64,000 nucleotides of DNA from Rhodopirellula halodulae (GTDB lineage: Bacteria > Planctomycetota > Planctomycetia > Pirellulales > Pirellulaceae), in NCBI RefSeq assembly GCF_020966775.1, contig NZ_JAJKFV010000007.1, positions 1 through 64,000 on the forward strand, given 5' to 3'. The notes beneath the pieces are model-generated. The model searched no databases, was not told the origin of the DNA, and saw only the letters and a program-made list of their open reading frames with translations. Of this stretch, positions 27,591 to 37,343 are shown piece by piece. Numbering within the stretch: position 1 is the stretch's first letter; each line of letters begins with the position of its first letter. Made by a program: the position numbers and the translations under genes.

Positions 27591-28513
27591 TGGCCCGCGA
27601 AAGCCTCCTGGATCTTGAAGGCGGCCGGGCTGACCAGCACGATGAAGATGGCCGGAAAGATGAACAGCATCGTGGGAAGGATGATTTTGACCGATGCCTT
27701 TTGTGCATTCTCTTCTGCGGCTTGTTCTCGTTGAAAGCGGAGCATGTCCGAATGCCCACGCAACGCTTCGCTGATGTTGGTTCCGAACCGCTGTCCCTCA
27801 CGCACCAGTGAACTCAGCGTGCGAAGAGCATCGTCGTTGGTGCGGTCCGCGAATCTTCTCAGAGCTCGTTCCACCGGTGATCCCAATTCAATGTCTTGCT
27901 GGACCATACTGATTTGCGTTGCAAAATCGGGATGGATCCATTGCAATTCTTGACCGACACGCTGGATGCTTTCTTGCAAGCTCAATCCCGCATCCAGACA
28001 CACCACCATCAGATCCAAAAAGTCAGGAAGAGCGTTCCGCAACATGCGATGAAATTGCCTGGATGTCCGGCGCAGCCACAGGATCGGTGCGGCGTAACCC
28101 ACCGTCATGAGAATCGCGGCTACGCAAAAAGCATGTTGCATCGGAAGCTTGCCTGCCCAATAGCAAGCACCGAGGGCAAAGGGAGGGACCACCAACAACA
28201 AACACCGAAGTGTGGACAAGAAAAACCACATTCCACGGTGGTGAATACCCGCTTCCATCATCGGTGCGGCCGTTAGCCAGGAACGCAGCCCCGGCCGAAC
28301 GCGATCGGACTTGCCGTCACGGTTGACCCCCGAGTCGTGTTCGGCCCAATCGACCGAGTCACCGTCCTCATCCTGTGAAAGTTCCGCCAAGCGACCTTGC
28401 ACGTCTCGCCAGTAGGGATCCCACCAATGAAAGATGAGATACGTCACCAAAGAAACGGTGGCAAAAATCCCAAGCAACGCGACCGCTTGCGGAGCGACAT
28501 CAATGACATTCAT
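27587..28513 (-). CDS. tadC: Tad inner-membrane platform protein TadC
   Basis: The 308-residue product has a type II secretion F domain (LPDFLDLMVVCLDAGLSLQE, RFADRTNDDALRTLSSLVRE, RFGTNISEALRGHSDMLRFQ) between N-terminal and C-terminal membrane helices (ILPTMLFIFPAIFIVLVSPA). TadB and TadC form the platform on which the TadA ATPase works. The ATG at 28513 lies one base after the tadB stop; a TTG 12 bases upstream is the alternative. Confidence 0.92.
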   Translation of the reverse strand: MNVIDVAPQAVALLGIFATVSLVTYLIFHWWDPYWRDVQGRLAELSQDEDGDSVDWAEHDSGVNRDGKSDRVRPGLRSWLTAAPMMEAGIHHRGMWFFLSTLRCLLLVVPPFALGACYWAGKLPMQHAFCVAAILMTVGYAAPILWLRRTSRQFHRMLRNALPDFLDLMVVCLDAGLSLQESIQRVGQELQWIHPDFATQISMVQQDIELGSPVERALRRFADRTNDDALRTLSSLVREGQRFGTNISEALRGHSDMLRFQREQAAEENAQKASVKIILPTMLFIFPAIFIVLVSPAAFKIQEAFAGQ

Positions 28514-28514
28514 T

Positions 28515-29453
28515 TCAATACTCAAAACGGACGATGCGGCGGATCAAATAGGCACCCACAAGTTGGGAAGTAGCGGTTGCCGCAAGAAGTCGAGGGCGTT
28601 CCAAGAGCGTGCTGGCGTACTCGGGAGAAAAAGCGACGATCGCCCCCAGCGCCACCACGGGAAGCAAGATCAATACCCATGCCTGCATCCGACCTTCAGC
28701 AGTCAACGCCTGCAACTTGTCTCGCATTCGCAAACGCTTGGTGACCAGCAGTGAGAGATTGTCCAGCAGCTCCACCAAGTCGCCGCCAGAACGATTTTGA
28801 ACGAGTAACGCGACCACAAAAATTCGCAATTCCATCACGGGGTTGCGTTCGGCAAGTTTACGCAGGGCCAGTTCGCGGCCCATGCCAAGGTCTTGTTGCT
28901 CGTAACAAAGAGCGAACTCTTCACGGATCGGGGATTGGTGGTCTTCGGCGATCATTTGCAACGCCGCGGTAACCGTTTGGCCGGATCGCACCGCCCGGCT
29001 GATGATCTGGAACACTTCCGGAAGTTGTCTGCTGAGTTGTTGATTTCGCGAATGGCGTTTGAGGTACAGGTACAGGAACGGGAAAGCACTGCCGATCACC
29101 GCTGATGCGGCGGCGACTTGCCAATTCCACAACATTCCAAACGTCGCGAGAGAGACGGTGACAGCAAGCGTTCCCAACCAAAGTTGACGGAGACTCCAAT
29201 TGACTCCCGCTTGTTCGATCAACTTGGTGATGGTGGCGGGATGGATTAGGAACGGCCACTTCGTTGAGTGAGAACCCGTGGTCTTGAAAAGGTCCGCAGC
29301 ATCCATGTCTTCCGCGTCGTGGCTCAATGCCGCCATTCGCCGACGCACGCCGAATCGATACCGAAACACGTGCTGATGCAGCACGGTACTGGTTGCAAAC
29401 ACGGTCATTGCGACCATGAGGAAAACGCTGCAGGAGACGATCCACACATTCAT
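28515..29453 (-). CDS. tadB: Tad inner-membrane platform protein TadB
   Basis: This 312-residue protein is the second F-domain platform protein ([60 protein letters not shown]) with membrane helices at both ends. The ATG overlaps the tadA stop (ATGA). Order and length match TadB of other tad loci. Confidence 0.92.
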   Translation of the reverse strand: MNVWIVSCSVFLMVAMTVFATSTVLHQHVFRYRFGVRRRMAALSHDAEDMDAADLFKTTGSHSTKWPFLIHPATITKLIEQAGVNWSLRQLWLGTLAVTVSLATFGMLWNWQVAAASAVIGSAFPFLYLYLKRHSRNQQLSRQLPEVFQIISRAVRSGQTVTAALQMIAEDHQSPIREEFALCYEQQDLGMGRELALRKLAERNPVMELRIFVVALLVQNRSGGDLVELLDNLSLLVTKRLRMRDKLQALTAEGRMQAWVLILLPVVALGAIVAFSPEYASTLLERPRLLAATATSQLVGAYLIRRIVRFEY

Positions 29454-30790
29454 TGCGTTCTCCTCAATCCGTCCAACTGTTCTTCACGGAACGTGCCGGC
29501 CCGGAAGTAAGACCGAGGAATTTTCAAACCGTTGCGTTCCAAGCGATCAATGCACTGGGGTACGATTCCTTTGGCTTCGAATTGCCCAAGTGTCCGCCCC
29601 TCTTCACTCATGCCTGTTTGGCGAAAAACAAACAAGTCATGCATGTTGATGTTTTCACCGTGCACACCGGTCACTTCCGAAATTTGCACGATCTTGCGTT
29701 CGCCACCGGGCATGCGGGACACGTGGACGATCATGTGAATGGCCGACGCAATTTGTCGGTGGATGAACCACATGGGCAAGTCAGATGTCGCCATGCTGAC
29801 CAACATCTCCAATCGACTGATCGCTTCCCGAGCGTCATTTGAGTGGATCGTCGACATGCCGCCGTCGTGTCCGGTGTTCATCGCCTGAAGCATGTCAAAC
29901 GCTTCTGCACCCCGACATTCGCCCATGATGATTCGGTCCGGACGCATCCGAAGGGCGTTGCAAAGGAGGTCACGTGCGGTGACTTGTCCTCGACCCTCCA
30001 AGTTGGCGGCGCGAGTTTCCATTCTCGCCACATGAGGTTGTTGCAATCTGAGTTCGGCGGCGTCTTCGATGGTTGCGATTCGTTCCTTGGAAGGCACAAA
30101 ACCTGAAAGCAAATTCAACAAAGTCGTCTTGCCACTGCCCGTTCCTCCCGAAATCAAAATGTTCAGCCGTGCTCGAACGCACGCCGATAAAAACTCCAAC
30201 ATCATCGGAGTCGCTGAGTTGGAGTTGATCAGCGTTTTCGCTGTGATGGGTTTGGAGGAAAAACGGCGGATCGAAACCAAGGCCCCGTCCAGTGCCAATG
30301 GCGGGATCACCGCGTTCAGTCGGCTGCCGTCATGCAACCGAGCGTCCACCATCGGACTGGATTCATCGATCCGTCGACCAACTCGTCCCGCCAGTTTCCG
30401 AACGATGTCCACCAAATGGTTGTTGTCGCGGAACTGAATGTTGGTTTGCTCCAAGATCCCGGCGCGCTCGACGTAAACGCAGTTGGGGCCGTTGACCAAA
30501 ATGTCCGAAACCGTGGGGTCTCGCATGAGAGGTTCCAACGGTCCCAAACCCAATGTCTCGTCGACCAACTCATCAATCAGTCGCTGTCGTTCCGCTTGGG
30601 AGAGCAGGTCCGAATGCATGCGAGAGAGTTGTTCGGCGCCACGTCGAAGTTCTTCCCGTAGCCGATTGGGATTGGCCGTTCGCGAAGCTGCCAAGTCAAT
30701 TCCACTAATGAGCTTTTCGTGGATCTCGGCTTTGAGTTGTTGAAACCGGCTTTCTCGTTCAGTCGAATCGAAGCTGGCGGAGCGAATCAT
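29450..30790 (-). CDS. tadA: Tad secretion ATPase TadA/CpaF
   Basis: This 446-residue hexameric ATPase powers Flp pilus assembly. The Walker A motif GGTGSGKTT is intact (Lys221), followed by [12 protein letters not shown] (Asp box), a His-box region and [20 protein letters not shown] (Walker B region). The N-terminal domain with [20 protein letters not shown] is typical of CpaF. It is the second gene of the operon, 97 bases after the TadZ/CpaE-like gene. Confidence 0.95.
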   Translation of the reverse strand: MIRSASFDSTERESRFQQLKAEIHEKLISGIDLAASRTANPNRLREELRRGAEQLSRMHSDLLSQAERQRLIDELVDETLGLGPLEPLMRDPTVSDILVNGPNCVYVERAGILEQTNIQFRDNNHLVDIVRKLAGRVGRRIDESSPMVDARLHDGSRLNAVIPPLALDGALVSIRRFSSKPITAKTLINSNSATPMMLEFLSACVRARLNILISGGTGSGKTTLLNLLSGFVPSKERIATIEDAAELRLQQPHVARMETRAANLEGRGQVTARDLLCNALRMRPDRIIMGECRGAEAFDMLQAMNTGHDGGMSTIHSNDAREAISRLEMLVSMATSDLPMWFIHRQIASAIHMIVHVSRMPGGERKIVQISEVTGVHGENINMHDLFVFRQTGMSEEGRTLGQFEAKGIVPQCIDRLERNGLKIPRSYFRAGTFREEQLDGLRRTQ

Positions 30791-30887
30791 GATGGATCTC
30801 GAGGGTGGCGATCAAATACGCTGGCGAACAAAGATGCCAACGGAAAAAGACGTGAAGGGACAACGTTGCCATGGGCATTTGCCACGT

Positions 30888-32123
30888 TCACGTTCCGGCG
30901 ATGAGTCCCGACACCAGTGAAAGTTTCAAACTGGTCAGCAAGCCTTTGGGCACCGGCGATCCGTTGGAAGCTTCGCTCGGCAGCAAGTCGCGAATGCATG
31001 GAATCGTCCAAGTCGTTTCACGGAGCGCTTTCGCGATGTTGCTGTGCGGAGATTCGAGTACAACCGGATTGCCCATGTTAAGTGACACCGTGACGCTGAC
31101 CGGATCGTCCGGGATGCTTCGAATCGTGTTGACGTTCAGCAGTTTTTCGACGGAACGAATGGGTAATTCACCGGCGTGCCCTGTTGCCATTGCGACGACG
31201 TGGAACGATGCAGGCAAGGTTTGCTTCTTGCGTAAGAATCGGAGGTATTCCTTCGTCCGCAGCAGCGATACAAAATCCAATCGCGTTGCCAAGACGATGG
31301 CGTCAAAGGACTCAAGAATGTCAAGGTCGTCTGCTTGAATCGGGTCCTCCAAATGCACGACCGAGCATGCGTATGCGCCAGCGACGATGTTCAGGATCGT
31401 TTCGCAGCATCTTGGTTTGAGATTCGTAAACCGACTGCAAAGAGGCGGGCTGGCAAGCAACTGAATTCCACATGGATGTGGTGTCATGGCTTGGTCCACC
31501 ATGGATGCGTCCACACCGTCGGCTTTGGTCATCAATGGTTGCAGCGTGTGTTGCGGATCAATCTTCAACATCGCGGCGAGGTCACCGCCTCCAACCCGCA
31601 TGTCGATCAACGAGCACGTGCCCAAATGCTCGCTGATCGACGCGGCCAGATTGCAGGCCAGCAGGTTGGAGTCAGTCGCGGAAGCCGTGGGAATGACACC
31701 GATCAATGAGCCATTGCATCTGTGCTGAATCGATTCGCTTTGAATCCTCGCCACAACGCGTCGGATCTCTTCGGCGGAATCGTTGCTCCATCGAATCACA
31801 TCCGACACGCCAACACGAAACAATTGCAAGATGGCGTCGGGATCGGTGATCGACGCCAGCACAATCACCTTGCAATCACCAGCAGTCAGCAACGTTTGCA
31901 GAAATAGAAGGTGTTCCGGGGTGATGGTTTGAAAGACCACGAAGATCAAGCGGTGCCCCACAAACGGGTCCACGGCCAGTTCGGTATCCAAACACAAGTC
32001 GACCATTCGGTCTTGCGGGCAGTTGAGGCCTAGCTCGCAGAGGGTTTGTTGAACCTCCGTCGCGATCTCATTGCGTTCATGCAGGATCCAGGTTTCCATG
32101 ATTTCACTGTGGGGGAGAAGCAC
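30888..32123 (-). CDS. TadZ/CpaE-like pilus localisation protein with degenerate P-loop
   Basis: The 411-residue protein has the CpaE layout: an N-terminal receiver-like domain (DPDAILQLFRVGVSDVIRW) and a ParA/MinD-like domain (LIGVIPTASATDSNLLACNL, LIDMRVGGGDLAAMLKID). In the second domain the expected KGGxGKT/S loop reads TASATDSN, so both P-loop lysines are missing and ATP hydrolysis is doubtful. CpaE/TadZ proteins position the Tad machine at a pole or focus. The GTG at 32123 has CAGGAAAC 7 bases upstream; an ATG at 32099 is the alternative without such a site. It is the first gene of the tad operon. Confidence 0.8.
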   Translation of the reverse strand: MLLPHSEIMETWILHERNEIATEVQQTLCELGLNCPQDRMVDLCLDTELAVDPFVGHRLIFVVFQTITPEHLLFLQTLLTAGDCKVIVLASITDPDAILQLFRVGVSDVIRWSNDSAEEIRRVVARIQSESIQHRCNGSLIGVIPTASATDSNLLACNLAASISEHLGTCSLIDMRVGGGDLAAMLKIDPQHTLQPLMTKADGVDASMVDQAMTPHPCGIQLLASPPLCSRFTNLKPRCCETILNIVAGAYACSVVHLEDPIQADDLDILESFDAIVLATRLDFVSLLRTKEYLRFLRKKQTLPASFHVVAMATGHAGELPIRSVEKLLNVNTIRSIPDDPVSVTVSLNMGNPVVLESPHSNIAKALRETTWTIPCIRDLLPSEASNGSPVPKGLLTSLKLSLVSGLIAGT

Positions 32124-32888
32124 GAATGTTTCCTGCCATTCGTGCGGGTCACTTTGGGGCGTTGGCTGTCAACGAATCCATCACGATGACAATCAACCCT
32201 AAGACCCAAATTGCGCAAATGACGTCACCCGGGTGTCAAAATGACCCTAGGGAAAGCCCTTGGTGATTTACCCTAGTGGCGACTTAAAGGTGCTCTCCTG
32301 CCCTTTGGTGTGACTGCCTTCAACGTTGAGCAAGCGATCTGCGCCAGCACGCCTGGATCTCGCAAGGATCGATTTACCATTGGCAAACTCGGTGCAATCG
32401 CGAAGGTGCCCAACGCCGCGTCGACCAATTCATGAGCTCAGTCGAATGAATTGCGAATGAGTACAAGGCGAACGCTCGCGCGAGGTTGGTTGATGTTCGC
32501 CAGCGGATTTCACGCTTGAACTTCCGCCGGATTTTCGTTCGCCCATGACGAACATCTTTTGTCTGCAACCGCTCCCGCGGCCAGGGGTAAGGGTTTGCCC
32601 GATGGACGAGCGAGCAGCAGTGGTTGGTCTAGTTTGCCTTTGCTGTCATTCAGTGTTCTTGCTGCGACAAAATCAGGTGACGAGCTGATTTTTGCTTGCT
32701 CCTCCAAGTGGCGGCGACGATACACACAAGGTGCGGTGATGCGCAGTCAAAATGGTTGCACTTACCGCGAGTCATTGCTCGATCGGACCGTTAGACTAGG
32801 AAGAACACGCCGATGAGCCGCTGCAATGTGATCTTCGCAATGCGAGCATTGCAGCATGATTGTCGTTCACTGATTCAAAGAGGGCACT
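32124..32888. promoter_or_regulatory. Long divergent regulatory region between the tad operon and a response regulator
   Basis: About 760 bases with no convincing gene. Close to the tad side lie TGACGTCA (32220-32227), the 10-bp palindrome CACCCGGGTG (32226-32235), CCCTAGGG (32245-32252) and a second ACCCTAG (32270-32276). Next to the regulator start is GCAATGC-GA-GCATTGC (32837-32852). These are plausible operator sites for the divergent FixJ-type regulator or another factor. I found no Flp pilin gene here on either strand. Confidence 0.45.
32837..32852. promoter_or_regulatory. 16-bp palindrome upstream of the FixJ-type regulator
   Basis: GCAATGC and GCATTGC are exact inverted repeats separated by GA, 36 bases before the regulator ATG. 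The size and position suit a dimeric operator, for example for autoregulation. This is inference from symmetry alone. Confidence 0.4.
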
Positions 32889-33533
32889 ATGAATCAATCC
32901 ACTGTTTTCTTAATCGAAGACGAATCGTCGAGAGACGAATCCGTCGTTGATTTGTTGCATCGGGGCAATCTTCCCGTGCAGGTTTTTCGACACCCAAGTC
33001 TGTTTTACGAGGAGTACGACCCGAATCAACCGGGATGCATGGTGATGGACCTGAACCGGTCCCTCGTCGCGGGCGTGACGCTTGCCGAACAAATCCATGA
33101 CCGCGGGTACTGTCCGCCTTACATCATAGTGGGGGGCCAGCCGCGAACATGTGATTTGGCCAGGGCGATGCGGAGTGGCGCGAGGGATTTCTTCGAGAAA
33201 CCCGTCGAGGTCGATCTCTTTCTGCAAAGAATCCGTGAAGCGATCGCGGAGGATCATCTTCGTCGACAACAACGTGACGAGGATTCACTGATTCGCCAAC
33301 GAATTGAGTCGCTGAGTCCACGGGAAAGCGAGATTTTGAATCTGGTCATGGAAGGGAAACTCTCCAAGCAGATCGCTTCGCATTTAGAGATTTCGATCAA
33401 GACCGTGGAGGCACATCGAGCGAACATCCTTCGCAAAATGCACGTGGATTCGTTCATCCAAGTGGTGTGCTTGATCGCCAATCGTCCGCAACTGCTTCAA
33501 GCGGACTCCATTTCTCTGTCGACCAGCGGGTAA
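32889..33533 (+). CDS. FixJ/NarL-type response regulator
   Basis: The 214-residue product has an N-terminal receiver domain and a C-terminal LuxR-type helix-turn-helix (LSPRESEILNLVMEGKLSKQ, KTVEAHRANILRKMHV). Receiver landmarks fall at the same numbers as in FixJ: acidic pair Glu10-Asp11, phosphoacceptor Asp54 and Lys104 in EKP. The switch threonine (Thr82 in FixJ) is Gly82 here, so the response to phosphorylation may be altered. GAGG lies a few bases before the ATG. No histidine kinase is adjacent. It is divergent from the tad operon, which makes tad genes a plausible target; this is unproven. Confidence 0.85.
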   Translation: MNQSTVFLIEDESSRDESVVDLLHRGNLPVQVFRHPSLFYEEYDPNQPGCMVMDLNRSLVAGVTLAEQIHDRGYCPPYIIVGGQPRTCDLARAMRSGARDFFEKPVEVDLFLQRIREAIAEDHLRRQQRDEDSLIRQRIESLSPRESEILNLVMEGKLSKQIASHLEISIKTVEAHRANILRKMHVDSFIQVVCLIANRPQLLQADSISLSTSG

Positions 33534-33733
33534 AAACGGGCGGGGGCAGACGACACAAGCGGCCGAAGGCGGATCGGTCGGAGCGTGGACGCTACCCGCG
33601 ACGTGTTGGCGGAAGAAACGTGGGGGTTGTCGGGTTGCAAACATTTCAGTCGGCAGATTCTCTATGACGATGAAAAGCGTGATTCCCTTGAGATTTTCGC
33701 GTCCCCGCCCGATCACACATCGCCCCAGAACGC

Positions 33734-35827
33734 ATGGATTCGACTGCTTCCCGAGACGGTTTGCCTCCCGATGACGAGTCGATTTTTCGAGCCCTGACCC
33801 GCGTGGGACAGAGTTTGGACCTGCCGGTCGACTTGTCCGACGTGCTTTCGAACGATTCCATGCCGGAGGACGAAGAGGACCCACTGTGGGTGCTGCGAAC
33901 CAGCGCGATGCAGGCGGGAATCATTCTGGACGAAACACGCCTGGGATCGGGAACAGAAGCCTTTGTGTTTCTGAGCGAAGGTCATCCGATTGTGCTGGCG
34001 TATCCCGATGGGACGCTGAAGGTCCTGGAAAAAGCGACCTGGCGATCCTTGGAATTGTTCTCCAGCGGCGATGAAATCAACTCGCAAACGATCAGCCGCC
34101 GTCGACTGAATCGTTTGTTTTCGGATGAGGCCGTGCGAACCTTCATCGGCCGAAAGCAATTCGAGTGCGAATCGATCTCCGCCACGCACGGTCACGGCGA
34201 CCATGACCATCCGCCGCCGCTTCGCCGATTCATCGGTCTGTTGAATCTGGATCGGTCCGATATTTGGATGGTGGTCCTGTTTGGTTTGGTGGCCAGCGTG
34301 CTGACGCTGGCTTCGCCGTTGGCGGTGGAGTCGTTGGTCAATGTGGTCAGTTGGGGGACGCAGTTTCAACCTTTGATCATTCTCGGGCTGATGCTGCTGA
34401 TCTGCCTCAGCATCGCCGGCGTTTTGAATGTGTTGCAAACGGTGGTCGTGGAAATGATTCAGCGTCGCCAGTTCGTTCGCATCGCAAGCGATCTGGCGCA
34501 CCGCTTCCCTCAGGCCAGCCAATCGGCGCTAAAGGGCGAGTACCGTCGCGAATTGGCGAACCGGTTCTTCGACATCATGACCATTCAAAAAGCGACCGCG
34601 GTGTTGCTGCTCGATGGCGTGTCGATCGTGTTGTCGACGGCATTGGGGATGGCGCTGCTGGCGTTCTATCACCCGTTCTTGTTGGGCTTCGACTTGGTGT
34701 TGTTGTTCTGCATGATCTTCATCACTTGGTTGCTTGGCCGAGGCGGGATCCGCACCGCGGTCGAGGAATCCATCGCCAAGTACAAAGTGGCTCACTGGTT
34801 GCAAGACGTCATCGCTCAGCCCTCCGTGTTCAAAACCGGTGGCGCTGAAATGTTGGCCGTTCATCGAACGGACCGTTTGACGGCAGATTACATCGCGGCA
34901 CGCCAACGACAGTTTCGCGTCGTCATTCGCCAAATCGGTTTCGCGGTTGCCCTGCAAGTCGTCGCATCGACGGTGCTGTTGGCGATGGGCGGTTGGTTGG
35001 TCATCAAGGGCTCGCTGACGTTGGGACAATTGGTTGCAAGCGAGTTGGTGGTGACCGTGGTGGTGGGTGCCTTTGCCAAAGCCGGTAAGTCACTCGAAAA
35101 ATTCTACGACTTGATGGCTGGCATCGACAAAGTCGGCCACTTGCTGGACATCCCGACGGACCAAAAAGTCGACATCGGTCCTATCCCGGAAGAACCCGCC
35201 AAGGTGCGTTGGTCGGATTTGACGTTCCACGATGGCGAATTCCATTCCAAGGTGGAGGGAATGACGATCGAGCCGGGCAGCAGCGTGGCCTTCATGAGCG
35301 ATGACATCAGCGGGTTGACGTTCATGGCCCGCGCGATTGCTGGCCAGGCGAACGTGCAGGAAGGACTGATCCAAATCGCCGGGGTGGAAGCGACCCATGC
35401 ATCGACCGCTGGGTTGGGCAGGTTGGTTTCGTACGCCGGGGCGAGAAAGATTTTTCACGGCAGCGTTCGCGACAATGTGGACTTGGGACGCCGAGGCATC
35501 GGCCAGCAGCGCGTTCGCGAGGCACTGGCTCAAGTCGGTTTGACCGAGGCGGTGGAACAACTCGACGAAGGTTTGCAGACCAATTTGCAAACGGGCGGCT
35601 ATCCCTTGGCGACCGAACAAATCACGCGGCTGCTGTTTGCCCGAGCCATTGTCTCGAAACCGAAGTTGCTGGTCGTGGACCGTTTGTTGGACGAGTTGTC
35701 CGAGTCGACCGTCGAGATGTTGTGGCCGCACATTCGATCGACCGATCCATCGTGGACTTTGATCGTATTTACCAATCGGAAAGACATCGCAGAACGCTGC
35801 GAGCAGCGGATGACGCTGCGGTTTTGA
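33734..35827 (+). CDS. Type I secretion-like ABC protein with degenerate ATPase domain
   Basis: This 697-residue protein has the layout of a type I secretion/peptide ABC exporter: an N-terminal domain of about 160 residues, a membrane region (about 170-470; repeated hydrophobic helices such as LVASVLTLASPLAVESLVNV) and an ATPase-like domain from about 485. All catalytic motifs are lost. The Walker A loop is replaced by MSDDISGLT (521-529), LSGGQ by LATEQ (625-629), the catalytic Glu after the Walker B Asp by Arg650, and the H-loop His by Asn681. Yet the frame is long and intact and heads an operon with a HlyD-type adaptor and a TolC-type channel, so it is probably functional as a scaffold or ATP-independent part. 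Confidence 0.85.
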   Translation: MDSTASRDGLPPDDESIFRALTRVGQSLDLPVDLSDVLSNDSMPEDEEDPLWVLRTSAMQAGIILDETRLGSGTEAFVFLSEGHPIVLAYPDGTLKVLEKATWRSLELFSSGDEINSQTISRRRLNRLFSDEAVRTFIGRKQFECESISATHGHGDHDHPPPLRRFIGLLNLDRSDIWMVVLFGLVASVLTLASPLAVESLVNVVSWGTQFQPLIILGLMLLICLSIAGVLNVLQTVVVEMIQRRQFVRIASDLAHRFPQASQSALKGEYRRELANRFFDIMTIQKATAVLLLDGVSIVLSTALGMALLAFYHPFLLGFDLVLLFCMIFITWLLGRGGIRTAVEESIAKYKVAHWLQDVIAQPSVFKTGGAEMLAVHRTDRLTADYIAARQRQFRVVIRQIGFAVALQVVASTVLLAMGGWLVIKGSLTLGQLVASELVVTVVVGAFAKAGKSLEKFYDLMAGIDKVGHLLDIPTDQKVDIGPIPEEPAKVRWSDLTFHDGEFHSKVEGMTIEPGSSVAFMSDDISGLTFMARAIAGQANVQEGLIQIAGVEATHASTAGLGRLVSYAGARKIFHGSVRDNVDLGRRGIGQQRVREALAQVGLTEAVEQLDEGLQTNLQTGGYPLATEQITRLLFARAIVSKPKLLVVDRLLDELSESTVEMLWPHIRSTDPSWTLIVFTNRKDIAERCEQRMTLRF

Positions 35828-35978
35828 ATGACGAGCAGCAATGAGAGCAGCCGGTTGAGTCGGTGAGTTCGGCCGGATCAGCCCGCGGCGGTTAATCGAT
35901 TCTCCTAGCCGAGTATCCGATCACTCATCCGGATCGGCCAACGCACAATTGAAAACACTTTCGCCTAGTTGAAGTCTT

Positions 35979-37343
35979 ATGAATCCCACCTATCCCACAT
36001 CTGATGATTTCGCGTCGATGCAGTTGGTTCGAACCAGCAGTTGGGTGCGGTTCGTTGGTCGATTGACGTTCATCGGTTTGGTGGTGTCGATCATCAGCAT
36101 GCTGTTTTTGCCGTGGCAACAGACGGCTCGTGGTGTCGGTACCGTCGTGGCCATCGACCCTCAGCAAAGACCGCAACCGGTGCGAAGCCCATCCAAGGGT
36201 GTGGTGGAATACGTCAAGCCAGGATTGCGTGAAGGCAGTTACGTCGAACAGAACGAATTGCTGCTGAGGTTGTCGCCGTTTGCTGTGGATGGCGTTTCGC
36301 AAATTGACACCCAAATCATCGCCACCGAGTCCAAGGAAGCGGCGGCCTTGTCGGCTTTGGAAGTGGCCAAACAAGCGGTCGTGCTGCAGGAGAACGCGGG
36401 GAAGAGTTTGACGGAATCGCTGAAGCAAGATTTGGAAGCCGCCAAACAAAAGTGGGAGCAGGCTCGCAACGAAGTGACCTCGCTAGAAGCCGAGTTGCAA
36501 GACAAACGCAATCAACTGCGAATCGCGGAAGACATTGCCGACCGAGGCTTGGTGTCCAAAGAAGAGTTGTTTAGCAAGCGACAGGCGGTGGAGGTCCAGC
36601 TCGCCAAAATTGAGAAAGCTCAAAACGTCGTGCACGAACTCTCGGCGTCTTTGATCTCGAAGGAAGAAGAGATCGAGTCCAAACTGCAGGACATCGCGAT
36701 CAAAAACCGCGAGGCCGAACAGAAAGTGTTGGACTCGATGCAGAAGATCAACACGATCGAGAAAGAAATTCTGGATCTAAGAAACAAACGTGGCGAACTG
36801 GATCGGTTAGAAATTCGTGCTCCACGATCAGGCCGAATTCAAGAATGGTTTGGCGTGGAAGGCAGCGACACGATCAAAGAAGGCGATCAATTGTTCGTGA
36901 TCGTGCCCGATACGGACGAATTGTCGGTGGAGATGAGTGTCAGCGGCAACGACATGCCTCTGATCCAGGAAGGGGCTCCGGTCCGCCTGCAGTTTGAAGG
37001 TTGGCCAGCCGTTCAGTTTGTGGGCTGGCCGTCGGTCGCCGTCGGCACGTTTGGCGGTAAAGTCAACCGAGTTTTCCCAACCGACGATGGTCGAGGCAAT
37101 TTTCGTGTCCTGGTCACCCCGGACAATCATTTTGATCGGGAGAATGGTTGGCCAGATGACCGATACCTACGGCAAGGCGTCCGTGCAAACGCATGGGTGC
37201 TGCTGAATCAGGTTCCGCTGGGCTACGAGATATGGCGTCAATTGAATGGATTTCCTCCGGTCGTTTCCGACCAGGAGCCAATCCAGTCCAAAGACAGCAG
37301 TTCGAAGGGAAAGGGCGGCAAGGTCATCTTGCCCAAGCCTTAA
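35979..37343 (+). CDS. HlyD-type periplasmic adaptor (membrane fusion protein)
   Basis: This 454-residue protein has one N-terminal membrane helix (FVGRLTFIGLVVSIISMLFL), a first lipoyl-like half (VRSPSKGVVEYVKPGLREGS), a long coiled coil (about residues 105-280, rich in Glu, Lys and Gln) and the second half (LEIRAPRSGRIQEWFGVEGS) followed by a beta-barrel region. It should bridge the inner-membrane ABC-like protein and the outer-membrane channel encoded on either side. The coding end overlaps the possible starts of the channel gene. Confidence 0.9.
   Translation: MNPTYPTSDDFASMQLVRTSSWVRFVGRLTFIGLVVSIISMLFLPWQQTARGVGTVVAIDPQQRPQPVRSPSKGVVEYVKPGLREGSYVEQNELLLRLSPFAVDGVSQIDTQIIATESKEAAALSALEVAKQAVVLQENAGKSLTESLKQDLEAAKQKWEQARNEVTSLEAELQDKRNQLRIAEDIADRGLVSKEELFSKRQAVEVQLAKIEKAQNVVHELSASLISKEEEIESKLQDIAIKNREAEQKVLDSMQKINTIEKEILDLRNKRGELDRLEIRAPRSGRIQEWFGVEGSDTIKEGDQLFVIVPDTDELSVEMSVSGNDMPLIQEGAPVRLQFEGWPAVQFVGWPSVAVGTFGGKVNRVFPTDDGRGNFRVLVTPDNHFDRENGWPDDRYLRQGVRANAWVLLNQVPLGYEIWRQLNGFPPVVSDQEPIQSKDSSSKGKGGKVILPKP

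Noticed and set aside
32374..32568. A short minus-strand frame upstream of tadZ as a Flp pilin candidate
   Set aside because: It has no GxxxxE cleavage pattern or hydrophobic pilin helix.
33713..34522. A 269-codon minus-strand frame over the ABC-like gene
   Set aside because: Gln/Arg/His-rich antisense shadow of a membrane protein frame that continues for 697 codons.
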